This document shows, piece after piece, positions 40,528-49,280 of a stretch of 64,000 nt of DNA. Location: assembly GCF_009601505.1 (NCBI RefSeq), contig NZ_WITC01000027.1, positions 17,860 through 81,859 on the forward strand. Reading direction: 5' to 3'. This DNA is from Sinorhizobium terangae. Lineage in GTDB: Bacteria; Pseudomonadota; Alphaproteobacteria; Rhizobiales; Rhizobiaceae. Under the pieces are notes generated by a model, which saw nothing but the letters and a program-made list of their open reading frames with translations, did no database searches and had not been told where the DNA came from. Positions within the stretch are counted from its first letter, which is position 1; every line of letters begins with the position of its first letter. A program made the translations under genes and the position numbers.

Positions 40528-41715
40528 TCAGCGGTACGAAACCGCAAAGTCGGTCTCGTATTCAGGGGCATCGAGGTGCCCGTTCAGGACGAGCACGGCA
40601 CCGAGCCGGCCGATCTCGTCGGAACTCTTGGCGGCCTGTCCGTTGCCGCCGGTGACGACAGCGAGGCGATCGCTGGCAAAGCCGATATAGGGATAACCGT
40701 GCCGCGTGAACGACGTGACGCAAGGCGCAAAATGCGTCGAAACAGGCCGGAAGCCCGGCATTACTTCGGCCAGCAGGCCATGCATATGATCGGCCGCCGC
40801 CTTGTTGCCGCCAGCGCGGAACCATCCCCTCACCGCCGGTTCGCTCGCAAGCATCCGATCAGTCGGGTCGCCGCCAATCTTGATGTAGTATTTGCCGTCC
40901 GCATAGGCAACCGGCGGCAGCAAATAGTAGCTTCGCGCCTGCTCCGGAGCCGCGCCGATCAGCGACGGCATGCCCTCGAAGTCGGCGAGATCCTCGGCGC
41001 CAACCTCGGCGAAAAGCACCGTGCGCGCCTTCACGACAAGATCGATCGGCCGGGGTAGCAGCGCGTTCGACAGCGAGAAGCCACCGGCCGCGACGAGGAC
41101 GCGCCTCGCGCGAACCGTCTGGAAGTCGGCGGTCGCAACAGCGACGTGATCCGAACGCTCATCGACGGAAATCACCTCGGAACGGATGACCCGCGCACCC
41201 GATCTTTCGGCAAGCAGCGTCTGCGCCCGCACCAGCGCCCGCGGGTTGATGTGGCCCGCGCCGCTCGCCTCATGGATACCGCCATAGCCTTGTGGAAAAC
41301 GAAACCAGGGGAAGCGCTGAACGAGATCATCGCCAGAAATCAGGGGCGCCTCGACGCCAAGCCTGTCGCGGGCGTGCCCGACCTTGTCCAGATAGTCGAA
41401 CTCTCCGCCCGGCGCCGGTGCCGCTATCAGGCAACCGACCTCCGCATAGAAGTCGATGCCGCTCTCGCCGGCAATCGCAGGGTAGCGATCGATCGAGCGG
41501 CGCGCGAGACGGGCCCAGACTGGATCCTCGTCGATCGTGCGGGTAATGCGGGCATTGTCGTAGTGGCTGGCGAAAACGCCGCCGTGGCTGGCCCAATCTT
41601 CTGGCTCGTCGGGGCCGATAAGCGCGACGCTTGCACCTGCAGCGGCCAGATGCCGCGCGGCCGCAGCCCCCATCATGCCCTTGCCGACGACAACGAAATC
41701 AAGACTTTCCGACAT
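40528..41715 (-). CDS. FAD-dependent oxidoreductase (DAO family)
   Basis: A 395-residue flavoprotein with an N-terminal FAD-binding dinucleotide fold (LDFVVVGKGMMGAAAARHLA) and a C-terminal motif of the D-amino-acid oxidase/sarcosine oxidase group (LAVVTGGNGQAAKSSDEIGR). It probably oxidises a C-N bond of an amino acid or N-methyl compound; the substrate is not evident. Start ATG 41715 is preferred to 41751 as the upstream codons are not conserved-looking. It is monocistronic, with rnpB downstream and a dispersed repeat upstream. Confidence 0.85.
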   Translation of the reverse strand: MSESLDFVVVGKGMMGAAAARHLAAAGASVALIGPDEPEDWASHGGVFASHYDNARITRTIDEDPVWARLARRSIDRYPAIAGESGIDFYAEVGCLIAAPAPGGEFDYLDKVGHARDRLGVEAPLISGDDLVQRFPWFRFPQGYGGIHEASGAGHINPRALVRAQTLLAERSGARVIRSEVISVDERSDHVAVATADFQTVRARRVLVAAGGFSLSNALLPRPIDLVVKARTVLFAEVGAEDLADFEGMPSLIGAAPEQARSYYLLPPVAYADGKYYIKIGGDPTDRMLASEPAVRGWFRAGGNKAAADHMHGLLAEVMPGFRPVSTHFAPCVTSFTRHGYPYIGFASDRLAVVTGGNGQAAKSSDEIGRLGAVLVLNGHLDAPEYETDFAVSYR

Positions 41716-41823
41716 GCGACTCCCCGATCGTTCGCTCCGCCGGGATAACATGTCGTAAGAGCATTGGCACAGAATTCCTTCGGGGGTTAACGCTATGCCG
41801 GAACGCGAGACCTGTCCGGCTAC

Positions 41824-41926
41824 TGCATGATTCCTTAAATCGGAACCGATTTACGGACAAAATCATGCAGAAACTCAAAGCTCTGCAGCGACCTTTGCGC
41901 GTCTGACTCGACGCGCGGCGCTGTAG
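41824..41926. repeat. Two-hairpin dispersed palindromic repeat, copy 2
   Basis: TGCATGATTCCTTAAATCGG pairs with CCGATTTACGG...ATGCA, followed by a second hairpin with arms around CAGCG...GCGCTGTAG. Same orientation as copy 1 (14391-14492). Confidence 0.8.
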
Positions 41927-42005
41927 GCCTTGGACCGCGACCGATCCAAGGCAAGTCATGTATCGGCTCGGGGCGGAGCCCCCCGCGGAACCGATGATTG
42001 AGCGC

Positions 42006-42539
42006 TTAGTTCAGGATGCTCTCGACCTTGCCGCAATAGCGCTTCGACACCGGGTTCATGCGCTTGGCGCCATGGCCGGCGTTGTATTTCAGGATGGTGC
42101 CGCAGGTTGAGCCGTCCGAGAGCTCTTGCGCCTTCGCCAGATACATCATGCCGAACTTGATGTTGGTTTCCGGATCGTAGAGACCCTTGGCGGAACCGGA
42201 GTAGCCCATCATGCGGGCAGTGGCGGGCTTGATCTGCATGAGGCCGATCTCACCGGCGCTGCCGCGTGCATTCGCGTCGAAGTTGCTTTCGATCTGAACG
42301 ACGGCGTGGGCGAGGCCGGCGGGGACGCCAAATTGCTTGGCGTAGGATTGGATGAGGATCGTATATTGCGAGCCCGTCGACAGGCTCAGGTCAGGCTTCG
42401 GATAACCAGTCGTTCTGGTCACTGACTGAAGCGAAGAGGTCTTGATGGTTTTGTCGACATCCCCTGCATACGACACATCCATCCCGGCAACGGACATGCC
42501 AAAGCATGCCGCCACCGCAGCAACAGACGATATTCTCAT
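42006..42539 (-). CDS. Secreted lytic transglycosylase (SLT domain)
   Basis: Cleaves the MurNAc-GlcNAc bond of peptidoglycan in the periplasm. The 177-residue protein has a signal peptide (about residues 1-25) and an SLT domain with catalytic Glu84 (VVQIESNFDAN), GEIGLMQIKPATARMMGYSG and FGMMYLAKAQELSDGS. Single-domain and short. Similar proteins in rhizobia include remodelling enzymes for secretion systems, but no such system is seen here. Its 230-base upstream region contains a CCCTGCA/TGCAGGG hairpin. Confidence 0.92.
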   Translation of the reverse strand: MRISSVAAVAACFGMSVAGMDVSYAGDVDKTIKTSSLQSVTRTTGYPKPDLSLSTGSQYTILIQSYAKQFGVPAGLAHAVVQIESNFDANARGSAGEIGLMQIKPATARMMGYSGSAKGLYDPETNIKFGMMYLAKAQELSDGSTCGTILKYNAGHGAKRMNPVSKRYCGKVESILN

Positions 42540-42767
42540 TTAGTTTGAAGTCTCCGGTCTGGGGAACCGCTCGCGCCGGCGCACCCCGCCGCCACGACCG
42601 AATTTCCCGATCGTTTTTATTGACAAAAGAGCGGCGCGGTCGCGCTGCATCCCCTGCAGTTGATGCAGGGAAAATGAAGGGGCCATCATGGTAAACATGT
42701 GGCAACACAAAAAAATCGCGCAAGAAAGTGATGAGCGCGCTAAATTTGCGCCCCCAAAAATCGCCGC

Positions 42768-43532
42768 CTAAACGCTGCGATTCGGAAGTGCGGAGAGCAG
42801 GCGGTGAAGCGTGTCGATGGTCGAAACATCGGCGATTCCGTCCACTCTCGCCTGACGGAAATGCCGCTGGAAAGCGGCCACGGCGCCTTCCGTCTTCTCA
42901 CAGAAATCGCCTGTTATTTCAATTCCATAGCCGTAGAGAGACAAGAGCGACTGGATGGCCTCGACCGGTTGCCCGCGGTCACCGCGCTGGAAAAACCGGC
43001 CTCCGCCCACCGGCGTCGGTTCCACCCAGTGTCCGACCCCCTTGGCGTGCAGCACATGCCAGGGAAATTTTTCTCCCGGATCGACCTTGCGAATCGGTGC
43101 CACATCGCTATGTGCAAGCACTCTTTCCGGGGCGATGGACCAGCGCTGGCCACAGTCCCGACACAATTCGACGACCGCGTCGACCTGTGCTTCAGGGAAG
43201 TCCGGCAGTCCGCCCGGATGGCCGGCATTGGCGATCTCGATGCCGATCGAACAGGAGTTGATGTCCGTCTCGCCTTTCCACGAGCTTTTGCCCGCGTGCC
43301 AGGCGCGTCGCCCCTCGGCGACGAGCTGGTCGACGCGACCGTCCTCATGGACGAAATAGTGGCTGGAGACCTGGCTTTCCTCGCGGCAAAGCCAGTCGAG
43401 CGCCGAAGCGGCCGTCTCCATGCCGGTATAGTGCAGCAGGATCATATCCGGATTTCGCCCGCCGGCGCGCTCGCCGTAATTGGGCGACGGCACCAGACGC
43501 GCACCGGGAAAATCGCATGTCTTCGCTGTCAT
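42768..43532 (-). CDS. N-acetylmuramoyl-L-alanine amidase, AmiD-like, with peptidoglycan-binding domain
   Basis: Zinc amidase (Amidase_2) that cuts the MurNAc-L-Ala bond. The 254-residue protein shows zinc and catalytic residues: ILLHYTGM (His34), SIGIEIANAG (Glu99), LAHSDVAPIRKVDPGEKF (His141, Asp151). A C-terminal peptidoglycan-binding domain spans about 185-250 (QPVEAIQSLLSLYGYGIEIT). No signal peptide or lipobox is seen, so a cytoplasmic role in recycling anhydro-muropeptides (AmpD-like) is possible. ATG 43532 overlaps the stop of the upstream TerB-DnaJ gene, so the two are coupled. Confidence 0.92.
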   Translation of the reverse strand: MTAKTCDFPGARLVPSPNYGERAGGRNPDMILLHYTGMETAASALDWLCREESQVSSHYFVHEDGRVDQLVAEGRRAWHAGKSSWKGETDINSCSIGIEIANAGHPGGLPDFPEAQVDAVVELCRDCGQRWSIAPERVLAHSDVAPIRKVDPGEKFPWHVLHAKGVGHWVEPTPVGGGRFFQRGDRGQPVEAIQSLLSLYGYGIEITGDFCEKTEGAVAAFQRHFRQARVDGIADVSTIDTLHRLLSALPNRSV

Positions 43533-44233
43533 GCGGCGCGGCGTTCTTTCTCGATCGCCTCATAGGCTGCGTTGAGCGCCGCCATGCGATCGTTCGCGAT
43601 CGCGTGAAATTCCTCCGGCACGCCCCGCGCCACCAGCATGTCCGGATGGTTCTCGGACACGAGCACGCGATAGCGCCTGCGGATCTTGGCGAAATCGTCC
43701 TTCGGCGACACGCCCAGCACCTCATAGGGATCACCCGTGAGATGGACATGGCGCGCCATGATGCGCTGGAAATGCTCCTCGTCCATCTTGAAGATCTCCG
43801 CGACCCGCATGAGGAAAGCGAGTTCCTTCTCATGCACGGCGCCATCGGACTTCGCGATGTGGAAGAGCCCGTCGATGATGTCCTCGAGGATCGGGCAGTT
43901 CTTTTCGCAGGAAGAGCACAGCGACGCCATTTTCTCGGCATAGGCCTCGTAGCCCGCGACGTCCTGACGCGCGAGGTTGTAGAGACGCGCAACGTTCTGC
44001 GCCTGATCGGCGGGAAATTTGAAGATATCGCGGAAGGCGGCAACCTCGGTCTCGCTGACGATGCCGTCGGCCTTCGCCATCTTCGCGGAAAGGGCGATCA
44101 TTGCGACCGAGAACGCGACCTTGCGCCGCGTTTCCGGATCCCCTTCAAAGAGGGTGCGTACGGCCTCTACCACGCCCGCGAGCGCATTGCCCGTGGCTGT
44201 GACGATTTTCAGCAGGCTGTCCCAGAATGACAT
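43529..44233 (-). CDS. TerB and DnaJ domain protein (DjlA-like co-chaperone)
   Basis: A 234-residue protein with a TerB-like helical domain (about 35-155; MAKADGIVSETEVAAFRDIF) and a C-terminal J domain carrying the HPD motif (ENHPDML, His196-Asp198), so it should stimulate DnaK. Unlike E. coli DjlA it has no N-terminal membrane anchor; the order TerB-then-J is the DjlA order. A CSSCEKNC cluster (Cys106, 109, 113) is unusual and might bind metal. Start ATG 44233 is chosen over 44344. It overlaps the amidase gene. Confidence 0.9.
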   Translation of the reverse strand: MSFWDSLLKIVTATGNALAGVVEAVRTLFEGDPETRRKVAFSVAMIALSAKMAKADGIVSETEVAAFRDIFKFPADQAQNVARLYNLARQDVAGYEAYAEKMASLCSSCEKNCPILEDIIDGLFHIAKSDGAVHEKELAFLMRVAEIFKMDEEHFQRIMARHVHLTGDPYEVLGVSPKDDFAKIRRRYRVLVSENHPDMLVARGVPEEFHAIANDRMAALNAAYEAIEKERRAA

Positions 44234-44557
44234 ATGTGCGATTTTTCCCTGTCCACCCTGCAGCATGACCCGAAGTGGTGGCAAATTGCAAGCGGCCGAT
44301 CGCCGGAAAACGTCACGGATGACGAGTTTGTGATGGCCCCTCAATAAATCATATTGCCGTAAATCTCAACCTATTTCGAAGTATATGGGCCTTGATCGAT
44401 TCCGCAGCTGGCGGCCGAACTTTTGAAGCATCCACAGGCCTGTCATTTAACTTCCATCGGATTTGCGCTAGACCACGGTGTCCTTGAATGAGCAAGGATA
44501 ATGAACATGACCGGCTCCGCTGAGCCGTTGCCAGTGCCGAATCGCCGAGGAGGAACC
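44234..44557. other. Divergent region between TerB-DnaJ gene and pfp
   Basis: 324 bases between divergent genes, expected to hold both promoters. I see no clear repeat, hairpin or gene in it. Confidence 0.5.
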
Positions 44558-45772
44558 ATGGCCAAGAAGAAAGTCGCAATGCTGACGGCGGGCGGGCTCG
44601 CCCCCTGCCTTTCATCCGCAGTCGGCGGCCTGATCGAACGGTACACGGACATTGCGCCCGACTACGAACTCGTTGCCTACCGTTCCGGATATCAGGGCCT
44701 GCTTCTCGCTGACCGCATCGAGATCACCAGGGACATGCGCGAGAAGGCGCATATCCTCCACCGCCACGGTGGTTCGCCGATCGGCAACAGCCGCGTCAAA
44801 CTTACCAACACAGCCGACTGCGTGAAACGCGGGCTCGTCAAGGAAGGTCAGAACCCGCTTCGGGTCGCCGCCGAAAGGCTGGCCTCGGACGGTGTCACGA
44901 TCCTGCATACGATCGGCGGCGACGACACCAATACGACGGCGGCCGATCTTGCCGCCTATCTCGGCGCGAACGGCTATGACCTGACAGTGGTCGGCCTGCC
45001 AAAGACAGTCGACAACGACGTCGTGCCGATCCGCCAGACTCTCGGCGCCTGGACGGCGGCCGAATACGGCGCCCGCTTCTTCGACAATGTCAGCAACGAG
45101 CAGAGCGCGGCGCCGCGCACGCTCGTCGTCCACGAAGTGATGGGCCGCCATTGCGGCTGGCTGACAGCGGCAACCGCGCGCTCCTATATCCAGATGGCCA
45201 AAGACAAGGAATATGTCGACGGCTTCATGATGAACAAACAGCTGAAGAGCATTGATGGCCTCTACCTGCCGGAGATGAAGTTCGATCTGGACGCCGAGGC
45301 AGAGCGCCTGCGCGAAGTCATGGACCGCGCTGGTTTCGTCACCCTGTTCGTCAGCGAAGGTGCCTGCCTCGACGCGATCGTCGCCGAGCGCGAGGCGGCC
45401 GGCGAGACAGTGAAGCGTGATGCTTTCGGCCACGTAAAGATCGACACGATCAACGTCGGCAACTGGTTCTCGAAGCAGTTTGCAGCTCTTCTCGGCGCCG
45501 AACGCTCGATGGTGCAGAAGTCCGGCTATTACGCCCGCTCCGCGCCTGCCAATGGCGACGACCTTCGCCTGATCCAGGGCATGGTCGACCTTTCGGTCGA
45601 AAGCGCTCTAAACAAGGTCTCCGGGGTCACCGGCCATGACGAGGACCAGGGCGGCAAGCTGCGCACGATCGAGTTTCCGCGCATCAAGGGCGGCAAGCAT
45701 TTCGACATGTCGACCAAGTGGTTCGGCGACGTCATGGACGTCATCGGCCAGAAGTGGCAGGCGGCAGACTAA
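44558..45772 (+). CDS. pfp: Pyrophosphate-dependent 6-phosphofructokinase
   Basis: Reversible phosphorylation of fructose 6-phosphate with pyrophosphate. The 404-residue protein has the GGDDTNTTAADLA loop, with a second Asp where ATP-dependent enzymes have Gly, and PKTVDND with the Lys that favours pyrophosphate. Substrate-site motifs EVMGRHCGWLTAA and NVGNWFSKQ are also present. ATG 44558 follows GAGGAGGA 4 bases upstream. Rhizobia rely mainly on the Entner-Doudoroff route, so this enzyme more likely serves gluconeogenesis or pyrophosphate balance. Confidence 0.94.
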   Translation: MAKKKVAMLTAGGLAPCLSSAVGGLIERYTDIAPDYELVAYRSGYQGLLLADRIEITRDMREKAHILHRHGGSPIGNSRVKLTNTADCVKRGLVKEGQNPLRVAAERLASDGVTILHTIGGDDTNTTAADLAAYLGANGYDLTVVGLPKTVDNDVVPIRQTLGAWTAAEYGARFFDNVSNEQSAAPRTLVVHEVMGRHCGWLTAATARSYIQMAKDKEYVDGFMMNKQLKSIDGLYLPEMKFDLDAEAERLREVMDRAGFVTLFVSEGACLDAIVAEREAAGETVKRDAFGHVKIDTINVGNWFSKQFAALLGAERSMVQKSGYYARSAPANGDDLRLIQGMVDLSVESALNKVSGVTGHDEDQGGKLRTIEFPRIKGGKHFDMSTKWFGDVMDVIGQKWQAAD

Positions 45773-45796
45773 AGAGCGCCCATAATTGCAGTTGAC

Positions 45797-45863
45797 GGCT
45801 CCGCGCTTGCGTGGCTCCCTCCGGGTTCTTTCCAGGAAAACCATCCAAGCGCGGAGCCTTTTC
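45797..45863 (+). promoter_or_regulatory. Structured leader: 13-bp stem that contains the LysE ribosome-binding site
   Basis: GGCTCCGCGCTTG (45797-45809) pairs perfectly with CAAGCGCGGAGCC (45846-45858) around a 36-base loop that has its own smaller stem. TTTTC and the ATG (45864) follow at once. The GGAG at 45853-45856 lies inside the 3' arm. It may terminate pfp transcription and/or hide the exporter's start site. Confidence 0.6.
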
Positions 45864-46499
45864 ATGTCCTTCGAACATTGGTTCGCCTTTGCCGCCGCCT
45901 CGGCAGTGCTGCTCGCCATCCCTGGCCCAACCATTCTTCTTGTGATTTCCTATTCCCTCGGGCACGGTCGCAAGACCGCCGGCGCGACCGTCGCCGGCGT
46001 CACCCTTGGTGACTTCACCGCCATGACCGCCTCGATGCTCGGCCTCGGCGCCCTGCTCGCCACGTCGGCTGCCATCTTCACCATTTTGAAGTGGGTCGGC
46101 GCCGCTTACCTCGTCTGGCTCGGCATCAAGCTCTGGAAGGCACCCGTCGGCGGCGAGGATCAGGATGCCGACGGCGCAGCCGCGCCGGAAAGGCCGTGGC
46201 GTATCTTTCTCCACGCCTATGCGGTCACCGCACTAAATCCGAAAAGCATCATCTTCTTCGTCGCCTTCCTGCCTCAGTTCCTCGATCTATCGCGACCGCT
46301 CTTCGCCCAGATGGTTGTATTTGAGGCGACGTTCCTCATACTCGCGGCACTCAATGCAATGCTCTATGCCTTTCTCGCCTCGGCCGCCCGAAACACGATC
46401 CGCAAACCGAATATTCGCCGCGTGGTCAACCGCACCGGCGGCTCGCTGCTGGTCGGCGCCGGCGTGCTGACGGCCGGTCTGAAGCGGGCCACGTCGTGA
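45864..46499 (+). CDS. LysE/RhtB family amino acid exporter
   Basis: Inner-membrane exporter of 211 residues with about six membrane segments. The family motif is at the N-terminus (LAIPGPTILLVISYSLGHGR), with ALNPKSIIFFVAFLPQFLD in the middle. The substrate may be homoserine, threonine or another amino acid and is not determined. Start ATG 45864 lies directly behind a structured leader. It is 91 bases downstream of pfp. Confidence 0.92.
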   Translation: MSFEHWFAFAAASAVLLAIPGPTILLVISYSLGHGRKTAGATVAGVTLGDFTAMTASMLGLGALLATSAAIFTILKWVGAAYLVWLGIKLWKAPVGGEDQDADGAAAPERPWRIFLHAYAVTALNPKSIIFFVAFLPQFLDLSRPLFAQMVVFEATFLILAALNAMLYAFLASAARNTIRKPNIRRVVNRTGGSLLVGAGVLTAGLKRATS

Positions 46500-46615
46500 A
46501 AATCGGTGCCGCGCTTGCCGCAACTGATGGCATGGGTTAATGGAGATTCAAGCGCGGTGGTTGGCATCCACTGATTTGCAGGGGCTACGGGGCCCAGAAG
46601 CACGAAAGTGACACG

Positions 46616-47692
46616 ATGGCTATATTCCGTATCTCCCTTTCAAAACAGGCATTTACGGCCGCTGCCCTGGCATCGGTGGCCATTGCCTCGGGGTGCTCCA
46701 CGGTCGAGCATACGTCGCTTGAAGAACTGACCGCCATACAGACGGTCACCCCCATCCCCAAGCCCGGAACGGAAATGACGGCCTATGCCCTGCCGACACC
46801 GAACGGGGCGGCAACCGTAGCTTCGACAGCCCTTGTTTCTCAAACGACGCCCGGTGAGACCACACCGGCCGCGACGGACGCGGCCGCGGCATCGACGACA
46901 ACCGCGGTGGCAACCGTGGCAACTGAGATCTCTCCAGTAGCGGCGACCGCGGTACCTGCAACTGCGACGATGCCGGCGAGCGATGCGACGCTGGCCTATG
47001 CCGCGCCTGAGAGGGTAGCGATTCCCACGGCCAAGCCCGGTCAGGCGTTTGAAGTGGCGATGGCATCACCAGCGGCGCCCGCAGTCCCCTCGACAGCATC
47101 GGCCGCACTCGCGGAAAAGCCGGCCGGCGCCGAGCCGGTGGCCACGCCCTTCCTCGGGATTGCTGTCGCCTGGGAATCGGATTTCGACACGGGCGAGCCG
47201 GTCGGCCTCGAAACGCTGGTCGCCAAGCGGATGATCGTTCCGACGGCACGGCCGAACACTGGCGTGATCGGCTCGGCTGTCGGCGCCGTCGCAAACGTCA
47301 TTCCCGACTCGCTGAAGTTTTCAAAGACGCCGACCAGTTCCCGTCCCGAGCTCGACCGGCTGATCAAATATTACGCCGAGCTGAACGGTATTCCGGTGGA
47401 GCTCGTGCACCGGGTCGTCAAGCGCGAGAGCAACTACAATCCCCGCGCCTACAGCAAGGGCAACTACGGCCTGATGCAGATCCGCTACAACACCGCGAAG
47501 GGGCTCGGTTATGAAGGACCGGCCGAAGGCCTGTTCGACGCGGAAACCAACCTCAAATACGCGACCAAGTACCTGCGCGGCGCCTGGATGGTGGCCGACA
47601 GCCAGCATGACGGGGCGGTGAAGCTCTACGCCAGTGGCTACTATTATCACGCCAAGCGCAAAGGCCTGCTCGACGCGCTGGACATGCGGTAA
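46616..47692 (+). CDS. Lytic transglycosylase lipoprotein (SLT domain, Ala/Thr/Pro-rich linker)
   Basis: A 358-residue envelope protein. The N-terminal signal ends in lipobox IASGC (Cys27). Residues of about 60-190 are a low-complexity Ala/Thr/Pro/Val linker that could span from membrane to cell wall. The C-terminal 120 residues are an SLT domain with the catalytic-Glu segment VVKRESNYNPRAYSKGNYGL and LKYATKYLRGAW. Monocistronic. Probably outer-membrane anchored. Confidence 0.92.
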   Translation: MAIFRISLSKQAFTAAALASVAIASGCSTVEHTSLEELTAIQTVTPIPKPGTEMTAYALPTPNGAATVASTALVSQTTPGETTPAATDAAAASTTTAVATVATEISPVAATAVPATATMPASDATLAYAAPERVAIPTAKPGQAFEVAMASPAAPAVPSTASAALAEKPAGAEPVATPFLGIAVAWESDFDTGEPVGLETLVAKRMIVPTARPNTGVIGSAVGAVANVIPDSLKFSKTPTSSRPELDRLIKYYAELNGIPVELVHRVVKRESNYNPRAYSKGNYGLMQIRYNTAKGLGYEGPAEGLFDAETNLKYATKYLRGAWMVADSQHDGAVKLYASGYYYHAKRKGLLDALDMR

Positions 47693-47735
47693 GCGCGGGG
47701 TCCGACAAACGGGGTGGAACTGATGTCCGAGGCGC

Positions 47736-49103
47736 TCAGTCGAGCGCCTCTATTATTTTCGCATTCAGCTTCTGCACGTCGTAGCCGGTGCGCGACGGCG
47801 TGAGGCCGAGGCGGACGACGGCCAGCCGCAGAGAGGGAACGAGCATGATCGTCTGTCCGTCGTGTCCGAGCATCCAGAAGGTATCCGCAGGGAAGTTGCC
47901 CGTGCCGGCCCGAATGCCGTTCTCCTGCAGCCACACCTGGCCAGAGCCATAATCGCCGCCGGATGCCGTCGATGGCGTGCGCATGAAGGAAACATAACCC
48001 TCAGGCAAAATCCGCCTGCCCTTCCAGCTTCCACCATCCAGCAGAAACTGCGCAAAGCGCGCCCAGTCCTGTGCGGTCGCATACATGTAGGAGGAACCGA
48101 CGAAGGTGCCGCTCGCGTCCGTTTCCATCACGGCGCTGGTCATGCCGAGCGGAGCGAAGAGCGCCTTGCGCGGATAGGCGAGCGCTTCGGCCGGGTCGTC
48201 GAACGTCCGCATCCATAGTTGGGAGAGGAGATTGCTGGTGCCGCTCGAATAGCGGAATTTCGCGGCCGGCTGCGTGTCTAGCTGCTTTGATGCCACGAAG
48301 CCGGCCATGTCGCTTTCGAGATAGAGCATGCGCGTCACGTCGGTGACGTCGCCATAGTCCTCGTTGAACGCGAGCCCACTCTGCATCGCCAACAAGTCGG
48401 CAAGCTTGATCCGCGACCGATCATCGCCGGCCCAGGCGGGCAGCAGGTCGCCGCGAGCGACATCCATTTTTCCCTCACCGATCCGCAGGCCAACCAGCGC
48501 CGCCGTCACCGACTTCGTCATCGACCAGCCGAGCAGAGGCGTATCCCGATCAAACCCGGGTCCATAGGTCTCCGCGACCAGCCGGCCATCCCGCACGACG
48601 GCGATCGCCCGTATGCCGGGACCTGCCAGGCCGGCATCTTCTATGACGCCTTGAATCGCCGGGTCGATCTCGGCCTTGCTGCCGTCGGGCCAGGCAACGG
48701 CAGCATCATGGGCCTCGTATGCTCCCGTCTCGTCTTTTGTCTCGCTCACCGAACCCGCAAGCGCTTGCGCTCCGCTGTCATCGACATTGGTGCAGCCAAG
48801 TCCCGGCCTGTGCACCGCTCGGCCAGGAGCGGCAAAGCCGAATATGCGCGCCGTCACGCTCTGCTTCTCCCGATCGACCGAGACGCTGACGAACTTCAGG
48901 AGCGGGTGACCGGGCGCCTGTACGTCTTCCGCAAGAACGGCTTGCGGATCGCGTTTGGCAAGGAAGACATTGGAGCAGACGATCTTGGCGGCATAGCCGT
49001 CGCCGACCTTCAGAAGCTCCGGCGGAAACAGCGCCAGCCAGCCGCCGATGCCCGCAAGACCGACGACCACCGCCCCGGCGGTCGTCTTCAGCAAACGTTT
49101 CAT
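47736..49103 (-). CDS. Serine hydrolase of the beta-lactamase/class C family
   Basis: A 455-residue protein with an N-terminal membrane segment (about 8-27) and a penicillin-binding-type serine hydrolase domain. The nucleophile motif is GWSMTKSVT (Ser184, Lys187), followed by FRYSSGTSNLL (Tyr motif) and a C-terminal MLGHDGQTIMLVPS (HxG-like). It resembles 6-aminohexanoate-dimer hydrolase/esterase-type members rather than true beta-lactamases. Substrate unknown. ATG 49103 follows GGGAGG. It is divergent from btaA. Confidence 0.9.
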   Translation of the reverse strand: MKRLLKTTAGAVVVGLAGIGGWLALFPPELLKVGDGYAAKIVCSNVFLAKRDPQAVLAEDVQAPGHPLLKFVSVSVDREKQSVTARIFGFAAPGRAVHRPGLGCTNVDDSGAQALAGSVSETKDETGAYEAHDAAVAWPDGSKAEIDPAIQGVIEDAGLAGPGIRAIAVVRDGRLVAETYGPGFDRDTPLLGWSMTKSVTAALVGLRIGEGKMDVARGDLLPAWAGDDRSRIKLADLLAMQSGLAFNEDYGDVTDVTRMLYLESDMAGFVASKQLDTQPAAKFRYSSGTSNLLSQLWMRTFDDPAEALAYPRKALFAPLGMTSAVMETDASGTFVGSSYMYATAQDWARFAQFLLDGGSWKGRRILPEGYVSFMRTPSTASGGDYGSGQVWLQENGIRAGTGNFPADTFWMLGHDGQTIMLVPSLRLAVVRLGLTPSRTGYDVQKLNAKIIEALD

Positions 49104-49280
49104 GCGCTTCCTCCCGGCTTCAGGACCACCACGTCTCCACCACGCGGCAATCGCGAGAGAAACAGGGTTCAGGCGAAAGGAAAAGCCCTTGGAAGCCCCG
49201 CGCCTGTGCGAAATCCCGTCATCAAAGTGTAGCGGAGTCACTTTAGAAGCGCCTAAGTTTCAACTGGATGACAGGCAAAG

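Noticed and set aside
40057..40690. Several protein frames across the rnpB locus
   Set aside because: The sequence is a clear RNase P RNA, with universal motifs and a perfect P1 helix.
49205..49274. A full Pho box before btaA
   Set aside because: CTGTGCG and CCGTCAT stretches have wrong spacing and several mismatches; not enough to call.
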